Program-made: the position numbers and the translations under genes
The notes under the pieces: generated by a model
Told to the model about the DNA's origin: nothing
What the model saw: the letters and a program-made list of their open reading frames with translations, nothing else
The model's database searches: none
Part shown: piece by piece, positions 44,201 through 51,420 of the stretch
How the letters are laid out: each line of letters begins with the position of its first letter
Position numbering within the stretch: the first letter of the stretch is position 1
NCBI GenBank assembly: GCA_029558535.1
Contig: JAKQEK010000172.1
Coordinates: forward strand, 1 to 54,314
DNA: 54,314 bases
Source: Bacteroidota bacterium
GTDB taxonomy: Bacteria; Bacteroidota; Bacteroidia; Bacteroidales; ML635J-15
Reading direction: 5' to 3'

Positions 44201-46626
44201 GAATTATAACTTGACCACGAAGTGCCAAATAAACAATACCCGGTATCTTCACCTTCACCACCTGTATTAGTTACAACCGCCAAGGTATCCCCAGAAGCAG
44301 GGGTACCGGGAACAAGAAATCCAATTGAAAAGCCTCCTGCCGGGACATTATAAGTGCCGCCAAAATCTATATCAATATAACCATCATTATTATATGCAGT
44401 TACAACAGTTGCAAGTGGAATAACCGAAGTCGCCAATTGATTTGTTGGACCTCCATTTTCGTTATCCCATAAAACAAAAGTTACATTCGGACTTGTTCCA
44501 TTATTTGCAGCTGCAAGATAAATTCTTGCTCCCGTAACTTGATTATATGGTGATGGGTCTTCAAAGTATTCGGCAATGCCAAGGCAACTATATTCATTTG
44601 TACCTCCAACATATCCGTTTGCTGATGTATAAATTGTTGGTGTACAGCAGAATTGAGATAATGTATCACAATAACTTGGAACAATACCGGTTGTACTTTC
44701 ACTACCCTTTAAAGCCGGTATTGTATAGCAATTGTCGGCAGTAAAGAATTCATAAATAGCAAAATGATAAACAGAGCCGGGAATAAGATCTGTTACAACA
44801 ACATTGTCTCCTGTACCTTTATATACTACGTAATTACCTGTCCCAATTTCCATTCCTGCTCCAAAAGAAGCATCGGCAGTATAATTAATACCATTAATAG
44901 GATTTGCATCAACTGCTGAAACTTTTCGTCCTACAACCAATACATTGTTTCCATTACCTCTTGTCCAACCTATTGTCATTTGATTATCACCAATATCGGT
45001 TGCTGAAAAGTTTGTTGCCTGTGTTGTGGGAGGGGTACAATCCGGAGGACAGCTTATGAAACAAAACTGAACTACTCCGCTCGCTTCTGTAATGTTTGTA
45101 ATCGGTTTTGCGGTATTTACACTTGCCCAGGATTTTGCATTTGGTGTGGTAGCATCTGTAAATGTTGTTTTGCTGCTTGTACCCGGCCACGGACAGCCCG
45201 AAGTGCTTACTGCTCCACTACCAGTCATTACTCCATTTGCTGTAGTAGCATTGGCAGCCATTGGAAACATTCCCTGATGACTGGAAGCATTTACAGAATA
45301 TGGGTTTGAAGAAATATATGAACCATCAACATGATATATAAGCATACCGTGCCCCGGGACATATGCATCGAAGCCTATATTTTGTCTGTTTTCAACAAGA
45401 AAATATTCGTTAGATGTTGTTGTATTATATCTGTAAAAACTTTCTGAATTCTGAACTGAATTTAATAAAGCTACATTTTGATCAGTTGATATTGTAATTG
45501 CACTCGCCCATCCGTAAATATAAATTTTTGTATATGGATTATGATGAGCAGGAGTTGCACCACCATTATTCCATGAACCTCCGGCCATCATGTCCCATTC
45601 TCCGGTTCCGTCATATTGCCCGTTAGTTGCATAATCAGTGTCATAGTAGTCTGGGGCACCTAATACATGTCCAAATTCATGACATATAACACCTATTCTT
45701 GTGATGTTTGTTCCCGAATAACCTCTTAATTCTGCAGAGCATGAATATTTGCTTATTGACTTACCATCTTTAACAACAGTTGTAATTGACCATGCATGAG
45801 CCCAAATAGCAGTTGATGGTCCACCGGCTTCTTCACCGTAACCGGCATAGATAACATAAACAGCATCAACGGTTCCATTATTATCATTGTCGTAGTTAGC
45901 ATAGTTAACATCAGGGTCAGCCAGGGTAACAGCTTCAGTAACCAGTTCGCGAGGTCTCAAATCGTCACCAGATCCGTCATTGGCTCCGTAATAAGCCATA
46001 TTTTGAGATGCAGTATAAGGCCCTGCAACATCAACAGTCAAATTAAATTGATTATAAGAGTTCTCCAAATAGTAATCTTTGACACTACCTGTTGCCCCTC
46101 CTGCAGTATAACCAACCTGATTAAATAAAGCGTTGAAATCTGCCTGTGTTTTCACAAATGCTTTGTCTGTAAAACCTATCAAAATACAAATTAGCTTTCT
46201 GTCCCCTGTCGTAGGAAATGCTTTTGTGCCATTTTTAGCCTCAGCATCATAAATATCCCATATTTGTTGCATAATAGAAACCTGTTCAGTACTGTAAAAC
46301 AGGTTTTTAGAGACTCCTGATAAAAAGTTGTTTTCTGATATGCTCCTGCTTTCAATATCTTTTGCGATAATTCCGCTCGGTACCAAATCGTAATTTATAT
46401 TCAAAGTGGCATATTCATAATAACCTTCTGAATTAAAAATAAGTGTATAACCGTCAAGAGAAGTGGCCCACTTTATTTTTTCATCACCATGAAGGTAAAT
46501 TTTTAAACTTGTTCCATCCGGTTGAGAAAATTCTATCATACCTGGTTTAGCAGGAACTGCATTTGCTGATAATTGTATTAGCAATGCTGCTAATAAAGCA
46601 ATAATAAAGATAAAAGTTTTTTTCAT
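38266..46626 (-). CDS. Giant T9SS-exported M6-family metalloprotease with PKD and Ig-like repeats
   Basis: A 2786-residue protein. Signal peptide (MKKTFIFIIALLAALLIQLS), then an M6 (immune inhibitor A-like) zinc protease domain, about residues 140-410, with HEFGHVLGAPDYYD (H316, E317, H320, Asp later) and the Met-turn-like EWDMMAGGSW. A fibronectin-like part follows (about 515-640). Three PKD domains (starting near GFVGYP, CDFIADN, AEFSASD) alternate with a choice-of-anchor/cleaved-adhesin domain and a second beta-sandwich. Residues 1448-2620 are ten 83-residue Ig-like repeats in two blocks of five, each block closed by a 172-residue adaptor. The end is a type A sorting domain (FSLYPNPTNSNITLS...YKIIKN). 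A cell-surface or secreted protease; substrate unknown. Confidence 0.93.
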   Translation of the reverse strand: MKKTFIFIIALLAALLIQLSANAVPAKPGMIEFSQPDGTSLKIYLHGDEKIKWATSLDGYTLIFNSEGYYEYATLNINYDLVPSGIIAKDIESRSISENNFLSGVSKNLFYSTEQVSIMQQIWDIYDAEAKNGTKAFPTTGDRKLICILIGFTDKAFVKTQADFNALFNQVGYTAGGATGSVKDYYLENSYNQFNLTVDVAGPYTASQNMAYYGANDGSGDDLRPRELVTEAVTLADPDVNYANYDNDNNGTVDAVYVIYAGYGEEAGGPSTAIWAHAWSITTVVKDGKSISKYSCSAELRGYSGTNITRIGVICHEFGHVLGAPDYYDTDYATNGQYDGTGEWDMMAGGSWNNGGATPAHHNPYTKIYIYGWASAITISTDQNVALLNSVQNSESFYRYNTTTSNEYFLVENRQNIGFDAYVPGHGMLIYHVDGSYISSNPYSVNASSHQGMFPMAANATTANGVMTGSGAVSTSGCPWPGTSSKTTFTDATTPNAKSWASVNTAKPITNITEASGVVQFCFISCPPDCTPPTTQATNFSATDIGDNQMTIGWTRGNGNNVLVVGRKVSAVDANPINGINYTADASFGAGMEIGTGNYVVYKGTGDNVVVTDLIPGSVYHFAIYEFFTADNCYTIPALKGSESTTGIVPSYCDTLSQFCCTPTIYTSANGYVGGTNEYSCLGIAEYFEDPSPYNQVTGARIYLAAANNGTSPNVTFVLWDNENGGPTNQLATSVIPLATVVTAYNNDGYIDIDFGGTYNVPAGGFSIGFLVPGTPASGDTLAVVTNTGGEGEDTGYCLFGTSWSSYNSAGWGIVIQNAIFPFTCFQNDLPPVAGFVGYPTRIPLGSTVQFTDLSAGTTPTSWSWTFEGGFPEIETEPNPLITYNTLGFFDVTLEVSNANGTDEMIKTDYIEVFDPNGITAFSLDFEACTDFQVDDFDPWTTVDVDLSTTYGSSGFDFLNESYTGSFIAFNSHNTTPEATGWEAHGGALCGICMAATTPPNNDWLISTQITLGENSSFNFWAKSITADYGLERFKVLVSTTDNLPASFTVISAGTYVQAPVTWTEYNYDLSAYDNQTVYVAIQCVSNDAYAFMVDDIEIYSEYLPPVCDFIADNTNVTTGTTVNFTDLSTQMPTIWSWYFPGGTPSTSTEQNPSIEYNIVGTYEVSLTVTNSEGTDDEFKAGYITVSESIVEWHFPTTSADNLSDGGITENNGTKTILPFGGVNDIKYTAAGVSTQSIDGETWDGGNNTKGWQINFVTTGYGTLKLAYAQMSNHANSPRDFKIQYSLNGSSWTDLGVNITLVEDIWYQESDISLPPACENQANVYLRWIMTSNIGCGGGTVNSTVTTRRNAMDNIIITGLPLNTPPVAEFSASDTEICEGESITFTDESTDTPTAWVWTFDGGNPATSTIQNPEVIYSTAGTYQVELIATNGSGSDTETKIDYITVNPLAVAPTSVSASITEICEAESTTLSYTGGSGDTFNWYSVSCGGTSEGTGQDLIVSPTSTTTYYGSWENSCGESTCEQVTVTVNPLPVAPTSVTATDLTICDGESTTLSYNGGSGTTFAWFTVSCGGTPAGTGNDLIVSPTVTTTYYGRWENSCGESSCETVTITVDPLPIAPTSVDASLLTICSGESTVLSYAGGSGTTFTWYTESCGGTSVGTGNDFSVSPTVTTTYYGRWETTCGESACEEVTITVNPLAVTPTSVTASDLSICNGESTFLTYTGGSGTTFNWYTGSCGGVLVGTGDNFEVNPTANTTYYGTWETSCGISTCKTVAITVIQLPVEPVSVDATDTEICSGESTSLSYTGGSGNTFAWYSGSCVGTPEGTGNNLVVNPIITTTYYGRWESSCGNSVCESVTITVNESPAAPIVDVDCSGGPDFAVITVTSPVGIGYEYSLSGGSFQSGTTFSDISNGNYYIDVKSNGCTTTGTNFGVSCGCANPTELTLSAVSGATCGTTDYSVNNNTFGGSATEVNLIHNGNGSLDQTNFTSSPFSFTYTPDISDSGDVITITVTTDNPLGSPCLAYQSTFNLTVNPLPVEPISVEANNTVICDGESATLSYSGGSGTTFRWYTESCGGTLAGTGNNLIVSPTVTTTYYGRWENSCGYSDCETVTITVNQIAIDPISVQATATVICGGENTELSYTGGSGDSFDWYTGSCNGVFVGTGNNLVVSPATTTTYYGNWTGACNNSLCEAVTITVNPMPLAPTSVEATQYTICEGESTLLSYTGGSGTTFKWYTDACGSTEVGTGNDLSVSPIVTTTYYGRWENSCGGSDCESVTITVNSLAVEPTVVGADNTIICSGENAHLIYAGGNGDVFKWYSDACGDTEIGEGNSLEVSPTVTTTYYGRWESTCGNSQCKSVTITVNNAPETPAVINADNSSICFGESVVLSFTGGSGLTFNWYTDACGSTLIGTGSIYIATPTTETTYYGRWENSCGVSDCESVTISVNDIPDVPVANYSCSGLGGAAVITVISPIGIGYTYSINGTEFQEETVFNNIPDGNYAITVAHNGCTTIGDIIGFDCLCDNPAIITLSPTEGIICNNESVFQLSGNTFGGSATEITISHNGTGTLEQETIISSPFDIVYNMGAEDYNNQVIITVTTNNPLGDPCLEEIETFTILPIEAPEIDLPESLNACSDELFEYTISDSYNYIIWSDDSEEATYSTTYTSEGEYSVWVTVGNNYCESVDTMTVVVTICSDISNNLNSGEFSLYPNPTNSNITLSINDYQGNVSYSVIDINGKEIISNIMFIDNNYNEEIDLQNCVPGMYFLRLTSEQESINYKIIKN
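38763..40524 (-). repeat. Super-repeat copy 2: five 249-bp Ig-like units plus adaptor
   Basis: Residues 2035 to about 2620 of the giant protease: five in-frame 83-residue units (40524-39280) followed by an adaptor with NPxxxTLS and NNTFGG/GNTFGGSATE-type motifs. Every unit has Cys at positions 17, 41, 70 and 75 and the motifs LSYTGGSG and TTYYGRWE. The arrangement repeats that of copy 1 in the same order. Confidence 0.9.
40525..42285 (-). repeat. Super-repeat copy 1: five 249-bp Ig-like units plus adaptor
   Basis: Residues 1448 to 2034: five 83-residue units (42285-41041) and a 172-residue adaptor (41040-40525). Period between copies is 587 residues (1761 bp). Units are all exactly 83 residues, so no slippage within the array is visible. 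Confidence 0.9.
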
Positions 46627-46949
46627 TCTATATAGTTTTATAAATTTTAATTAATAACAAATCTGTTGTGGAACTATCATACTAACATATATTCAATTCG
46701 AATTTCTTCATCAAAAATACAATATTATTTATTATAAAGCCACTAGGTAAACGCCAAAAAAATACTTAGGGTTGCTCCAATTATACACAATATATTTATA
46801 TGAGGTTAAAAGATAATATTTAATGGACATTTTGCTGTTTTTTATTCACACTTTTTGGATTTTAATTATATTCTAATAATTTCTATATTTGTGGTATAAA
46901 TTTTGGTTAAACCCGAAAGCAAATTTTGTTTCACAAAAAAATTATAATT
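46627..46949. other. Intergenic region between divergent protease and DUF4476 genes
   Basis: 323 bases, AT-rich. It contains a TATATTTG element for the plus-strand gene; on the minus side only an imperfect CAGATTTG is seen upstream of the protease gene. No reading frame or RNA signal stands out. Confidence 0.5.
46884..46891 (+). promoter_or_regulatory. Putative -7 element of the DUF4476 gene
   Basis: TATATTTG, a perfect TAnnTTTG match, 59 bases before the start codon. The nearest TTTG upstream (46854-46857) is 26 bases away, a little far for a -33 box. Confidence 0.4.
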
Positions 46950-48011
46950 ATGAAAAAAGGTTTTATTCTATTTTTAGTATTGAGTGCAGTTTTAAGCGTA
47001 TTTGCACAAAAAAATGATCTTGTTGTGTTTTCAGAAAAGGGTGAAGAGTTTATTCTTTATGTGAATAGCATAAAGCAAAACGATATGCCTGCAGCTAATG
47101 TTAAAGCAAAAGATATTAATGGAGAAAATTTTATGGTTAGAATTGTATTTAATGACAAATCTATTCCTGAATTGACTAAAACTATTTGGACTGAAAGTAC
47201 AAATGTGGAAATTTCTGCAATGATTGTTTATAAAAAAGATAAGTATGTTTTGCGTCCAATGGGTGAAACCCCAAAATCATCAAGTCCGCAAATAATTAAG
47301 GATCAGAGTATTGGTTATGAAGATCCGGGAGAGCCTTCAAATTCGAACACAGGCTCTCATGTCAATGTAACAACTACAACTATGACAAAGGAAAACGAGC
47401 CTCGCAACGAGCAGATTTCATCTGAAAGAATAGTTATTAATACAGAACTGAAAGAAACAGGCACAAAGGTTAGTACAACTACCGGTGGTGAATCAATAAG
47501 CATGAATGTCAATATTAATGACAATGGAATGAATGTTTCGGGAAGTGACGAATATGGGAACATTGATATCAGCTTTAGTCTTGGCGATCCAATAGTACAA
47601 ACAAGTTCTACAACTATTACAACAACAACTATTACAACAACTACGACCGGGAGTGAAACTATTTACTCAGAACCGGTTGATGAAGTATTTGTCCCTGTTT
47701 CAAATGTTTCATCTCGTTGTTCTTACCCAATGTCAGATTTAGACTTTAAAGATGCATCATCAAGCATTAAGGCGAAATCATTTGAGGATTCAAAGCTTAC
47801 TTCGGCAAAACAGATTTGTAAAGCATCGTGTTTGACGGCAGAACAAGTTCGTGATATTAATAAATTATTCAGTTTTGAAGAAACCCGTCTGGAGTTTGCA
47901 AAATATGCTTACGATTATGTATATGATGCCTCGAAATATTATAAAGTAAATGACTCATTTGAATTTGAATTGACTATTGACGAGCTTAACGAATATCTTG
48001 AAACTAAATAG
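46950..48011 (+). CDS. Exported DUF4476-domain protein
   Basis: A 353-residue protein from ATG 46950 (leader AATTATAATT then ATGAAAAAA, as in the adhesin gene); a TTG at 46926 is less likely. Signal peptide MKKGFILFLVLSAVLSVFAQ. The N-terminal 80 residues look like a small beta domain, followed by a Ser/Thr-rich, probably disordered linker with TTTITTTT-type runs (about residues 110-240). The C-terminal about 95 residues match DUF4476: SDLDFKDASSSIKAKSFEDS, CLTAEQVRDINKLFSFEETR and LEFAKYAYDYVYDASKYYKV. Known mostly in Bacteroidota; function unknown. Followed by a strong terminator. Confidence 0.85.
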   Translation: MKKGFILFLVLSAVLSVFAQKNDLVVFSEKGEEFILYVNSIKQNDMPAANVKAKDINGENFMVRIVFNDKSIPELTKTIWTESTNVEISAMIVYKKDKYVLRPMGETPKSSSPQIIKDQSIGYEDPGEPSNSNTGSHVNVTTTTMTKENEPRNEQISSERIVINTELKETGTKVSTTTGGESISMNVNINDNGMNVSGSDEYGNIDISFSLGDPIVQTSSTTITTTTITTTTTGSETIYSEPVDEVFVPVSNVSSRCSYPMSDLDFKDASSSIKAKSFEDSKLTSAKQICKASCLTAEQVRDINKLFSFEETRLEFAKYAYDYVYDASKYYKVNDSFEFELTIDELNEYLETK

Positions 48012-48030
48012 AGTTTCAGCTTTCATGAGA

Positions 48031-48064
48031 AATGCGGTTAAGTTAAATTAACCGCATTTTTTTT
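48031..48064 (+). terminator. Rho-independent terminator of the DUF4476 gene
   Basis: Stem AATGCGGTTAA / TTAACCGCATT with a short AT loop, followed by eight or more T. It starts 20 bases after the stop codon. Confidence 0.9.
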
Positions 48065-48111
48065 ATCTCATTAATCAAAGAATTTTTTAAATGATTGGTA
48101 TGAATGCTTGT

Positions 48112-48250
48112 TGGAAATATGGAGGTTTTCTCAGCCTTCCTGCGTCAGGCTTCGAAATGACTGTTGTTGGTAAAGGAGTAAAAATCTGTTTCAATTATCT
48201 GCAATATTTCTCAGCTATTTTAAGTCATTGGTAACATAGCGAGAAATCCA
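48112..48250. repeat. Dispersed-repeat-like block (TTCGAAATGAC / GCGAGAAATCC type)
   Basis: The block contains GGTTTTCTCAGCCTTCCTGC, GTCAGGCTTCGAAATGACTG and, 80 bases on, TAACATAGCGAGAAATCC. From general knowledge, intergenic repeats reading roughly 'GTCATTTCGA...GAGAAATCT' are common in Bacteroidota, and this looks like a degenerate member. No second copy is visible in this window, so the call is tentative. Confidence 0.35.
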
Positions 48251-48316
48251 CTTTAATTATTTAAAATAGAAAAATTAAGATTTGTATATCTTGCCTGTTC
48301 CAGATATTCAGCGTTT

Positions 48317-50893
48317 TTAGTTTAACGAAATATTTAGTGCCTCATTGCTTGCGGTAATTGCAATCTGTTTGTTTTCCAAATTTTCAGCGGAAATTATCAA
48401 TTTTGCAATTCTGTTTTCCAATTCTCTTTGAATATATCTTTTTACCGGTCGTGCTCCATATTGTGGATCGTATGATATCTTACCGATTAGTGCTACAGAG
48501 TCATCACTGATATTGAAATTATACCCCGCAGTATCAAGTTTCTTTTCAAGAATTTTTAACTGAAGTCTTACTATTTCTGTTATTTGTTCGTTACTTAGCG
48601 GTTTAAACATAATTATTTCATCAATTCTGTTTAAAAATTCGGGACGCATGTGTGATTTTAAAGCATTGATTACCTGTTGTTCTGTTTTAATGCTATCTGT
48701 GTTTCCATTGCATATTTGTTCCTGAATAAAATGAGAACCGATATTTGAAGTCATAATAATAATTGTATTCTTAAAATTGACAGTTCTTCCTTTATTGTCG
48801 GTAAGACGTCCATCATCCAGCACTTGTAGCAAAATATTGAAAACATCGGTATGGGCTTTTTCTATTTCATCGAGCAAAATCACCGAGTAAGGTTTTCTTC
48901 TTACCTCTTCGGTAAGCTGACCTCCTTCGTCATAACCAACGTATCCCGGAGGAGCTCCAACAAGTCGCGACACGCTGTGTTTTTCCTGATATTCGCTCAT
49001 ATCAATTCTTGTCATCATATTTTCGTTGTCGAACATAAATTCTGCCAGTGCTTTGGCTAATTCGGTTTTACCAACACCTGTTGACCCCAGGAATATGAAC
49101 GAACCAATTGGCTTTCCCGAATCCTGTAGTCCTGCACGGGAGCGACGAACTGCATCAGAAACTGCATTTATTGCTTCGTCCTGACCTATAACTCTTTTAT
49201 GCAGTTCCTCTTCCAGACGAAGAAGCTTTTCGCGTTCACTTAAAATCATACGGCTAACGGGAATTCCGGTCCATTTACTTACTATTTCCGCAATATCATC
49301 TGAACCAACAACCTCATCAACTAAAGCGTGATCGCCTTGTATTGAATCAAGTTTTTTCTTCAAATCTTCAATATTACGCTCACATTCATTAATTTTACCA
49401 TATCTGAATTCAGCAACCCTTCCGTAATCACCACTGCGTTCAGCCTGTTCAGCCTGCAATTTAAAGTTCTCTATATTTTGTCTTTCGGCTTGTATTTTAT
49501 CAATCAGATTTTTTTCTTCTCTCCATTTCGCGGTTAGCGAATTTCTTTCTTCAATTAGATTTGATAATTGCTTTTGTATTTCTTCAACTTTCTTTGTGTT
49601 TTTTTCTCTTTTTATTGCTTCCTTTTCAATTTCTAATTGTTGAATTTCGCGATTAAGAACGTCAATCTCCTCAGGAACGGAATTGACTTCGAGACGTAGT
49701 TTTGAAGCTGCTTCGTCAATTAAGTCTATGGCTTTGTCCGGCAAAAATCTTTCGGTAATATATCTGTGCGAAAGTTCGACAGCAGCAACAATAGCTTCGT
49801 CCAAAATGCGTACCTTGTGATGAGATTCGTATCTTTCTTTTAATCCTCTTAATATTGAAACTGCACTTAAAACATCCGGTTCGTCTATTAGAACAGATTG
49901 AAATCTTCGTTCTAAAGCTTTGTCTTGTTCAAAATATTTCTGGTATTCATTTAATGTTGTTGCACCAATTGCTCTTAATTCGCCACGTGCAAGAGCAGGT
50001 TTTAAAATATTGGCAGCATCCATGGCTCCCTGTGTCTTGCCGGCTCCAATTAGAGTATGAATTTCGTCAATAAACAGAACAATTTCACCATCAGCAGCAA
50101 CAACTTCTTTAATTACTGCTTTAAGTCTTTCTTCAAATTCTCCCTGATATTTTGCACCCGCAATAAGCAAGCCCATGTCAAGCGAGAAGATTTGTTTTGA
50201 TTTTAATGTTTCGGGAACATCTCCGTTGATAATTCTATGAGCAAGCCCCTCAGCTATAGCTGTTTTACCAACACCGGGTTCTCCAATCAGTAGAGGGTTG
50301 TTTTTTGTACGTCTCGACAATATTTGTAGTACGCGACGTATTTCATCATTACGACCAATAACAGGATCAAGCTTTCCGTTTCGTGCCCTTTCATTTAGGT
50401 TTATGGCATAACGATTCAATGCATCATAGTTGTCTTCTGCTGATTGGGAGTTGACTTTAGACCCTTTTCTGATATCTTCTATGGCTTTTTTAACAAAATC
50501 TTTTTTAAAACCGGCATCACGCATCATTTGTCCTATTGTATCTTTTGATTCGGATAAAGCTAATATCAGGTGCTCTACCGAAACAAATTTATCCTGCATA
50601 GACGTTTTAAATTTTTGAGCGTCCTGTATAATATTTTGCATGTTTGCTGATAAATAAGGGTCTCCGCCTTCAACTTTTGGGTAAGAATTTACTATACTAA
50701 GTGCTGCTGATTCAAAATTACGCTTATCGGCTTCTATCTTTGATAAAATTGTATGAATTATATTATCATTATCATCAAGTATTGATAACAACAAATGACC
50801 GGGTTCAATGGCCTGATTCCCGAATTCCCTGGCTTTAATTAACGTAGTTTCAAATACGTTTTGAGCTTTTACTGTATAATCGTTTAAGTTCAT
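48317..50893 (-). CDS. clpB: ATP-dependent disaggregase ClpB
   Basis: An 858-residue AAA+ chaperone that resolves protein aggregates with DnaK. The Clp N-domain (1-145, [20 protein letters not shown]) is followed by NBD1 with Walker A GEPGVGKT (204-211), the coiled-coil middle domain (about 400-530, rich in Glu/Lys with [20 protein letters not shown]), and NBD2 with Walker A GSTGVGKT (about 602-609), the pore loop GYVGYDEGG and Walker [11 protein letters not shown]. There is no ClpP-binding IGF loop, which sets it apart from ClpA/ClpC. Length and order are complete. Monocistronic; no CIRCE element is seen upstream. Confidence 0.98.
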   Translation of the reverse strand: MNLNDYTVKAQNVFETTLIKAREFGNQAIEPGHLLLSILDDNDNIIHTILSKIEADKRNFESAALSIVNSYPKVEGGDPYLSANMQNIIQDAQKFKTSMQDKFVSVEHLILALSESKDTIGQMMRDAGFKKDFVKKAIEDIRKGSKVNSQSAEDNYDALNRYAINLNERARNGKLDPVIGRNDEIRRVLQILSRRTKNNPLLIGEPGVGKTAIAEGLAHRIINGDVPETLKSKQIFSLDMGLLIAGAKYQGEFEERLKAVIKEVVAADGEIVLFIDEIHTLIGAGKTQGAMDAANILKPALARGELRAIGATTLNEYQKYFEQDKALERRFQSVLIDEPDVLSAVSILRGLKERYESHHKVRILDEAIVAAVELSHRYITERFLPDKAIDLIDEAASKLRLEVNSVPEEIDVLNREIQQLEIEKEAIKREKNTKKVEEIQKQLSNLIEERNSLTAKWREEKNLIDKIQAERQNIENFKLQAEQAERSGDYGRVAEFRYGKINECERNIEDLKKKLDSIQGDHALVDEVVGSDDIAEIVSKWTGIPVSRMILSEREKLLRLEEELHKRVIGQDEAINAVSDAVRRSRAGLQDSGKPIGSFIFLGSTGVGKTELAKALAEFMFDNENMMTRIDMSEYQEKHSVSRLVGAPPGYVGYDEGGQLTEEVRRKPYSVILLDEIEKAHTDVFNILLQVLDDGRLTDNKGRTVNFKNTIIIMTSNIGSHFIQEQICNGNTDSIKTEQQVINALKSHMRPEFLNRIDEIIMFKPLSNEQITEIVRLQLKILEKKLDTAGYNFNISDDSVALIGKISYDPQYGARPVKRYIQRELENRIAKLIISAENLENKQIAITASNEALNISLN

Positions 50894-51110
50894 ATTTTGT
50901 TTTTATTTTAATATTTCAATTCCCGAACCAATTGTAAAATCAGGACAATTTGACATTGTGCGAACTTATTATGTGGACATTTTGGCATTATTATTTAGTT
51001 AGGTACAAGTGAAAAAACTTTGACATTAAAACCTAATCAGTGTTTATAAGGAACTTAACCTCCCATTTGTTGTTAAATTTATCGTGACATATTCTGATTT
51101 GATTATATTT

Positions 51111-51129
51111 ATTTTGTATATTGCAAATG
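51111..51129 (+). repeat. 19-bp direct repeat, copy 1
   Basis: ATTTTGTATATTGCAAATG, identical to the copy at 51338-51356, 227 bases downstream. It contains a promoter-like TATATTG and sits exactly at the 5' border of the surface-gene remnant. Confidence 0.85.
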
Positions 51130-51254
51130 GCGACATCGCCGTAACAGCCGATAACTCCGGCATTATCCTTAAAGCAAAAGATGGCGACAACTACTTCCGC
51201 ATCCTCGTTGATAATAATGGAAAACTTTATACCGAACAGGTAAATATCAAATAA
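51126..51254 (+). pseudogene. Remnant of a tail-fibre-like surface protein gene (C-terminal 42 codons)
   Basis: In frame, codons 51126-51254 read NGDIAVTADNSGIILKAKDG and on to NYFRILVDNNGKLYTEQVN plus two residues and a stop. This resembles the 'ADNSGIILK...DNNGKLYT' C-termini found in Bacteroidota tail-fibre-like proteins. The G+C content jumps to nearly half inside the segment against about a quarter just upstream. There is no good start codon: the frame runs back without ATG to a stop at 51027. It is therefore best read as the leftover 3' end of a deleted or replaced gene. Confidence 0.6.
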
Positions 51255-51337
51255 GCCCCCCCGAAAAAACAAGATTTCCCCCTACTCAAAAAAACAAGAT
51301 CACAAATCATTCTTATTTTTTCCCATCTTGTTGAAAA

Positions 51338-51356
51338 ATTTTGTATATTGCAAATG
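51338..51356 (+). repeat. 19-bp direct repeat, copy 2 (possible promoter/leader)
   Basis: Perfect second copy of the repeat, 65 bases before the start codon of the T9SS propeller gene. TATATTG inside it resembles a -7 box lacking one T, so the repeat may be a promoter-leader sequence shared by surface genes. Confidence 0.8.
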
Positions 51357-51420
51357 AATTGAAGAATAAGAGAAAGACGGATTTTCTACACAATTTTTTG
51401 AACTTTTAAGCTTAGTTTTT

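Larger units (their letters stand above)
48012..48316. other. Intergenic region with terminator and a repeat-like block
   Basis: 305 bases between the convergent DUF4476 and clpB genes. It holds the terminator at 48031-48064 and a block with dispersed-repeat character (48112-48250). No gene is seen. Confidence 0.6.
50894..51420. other. Composite intergenic region with repeat-bordered gene remnant
   Basis: 527 bases between divergent clpB and the T9SS propeller gene. Near clpB are ACAAT-TTGAC-ATTGT (50945-50959) and three GACATT hexamers (50952, 50976, 51022), with an imperfect -7 TACAATTG on the minus strand. Further on lie a 19-bp direct repeat (51111 and 51338), a surface-gene remnant (51126-51254), and paired AAAAAACAAGAT strings (about 51265 and 51290). 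Confidence 0.6.

Noticed and set aside
51033..51272. Minus-strand open frame of about 79 codons across the remnant
   Set aside because: It is the antisense of the tail-fibre-like remnant; the plus-strand frame has recognisable surface-protein motifs, the minus-strand one has none.
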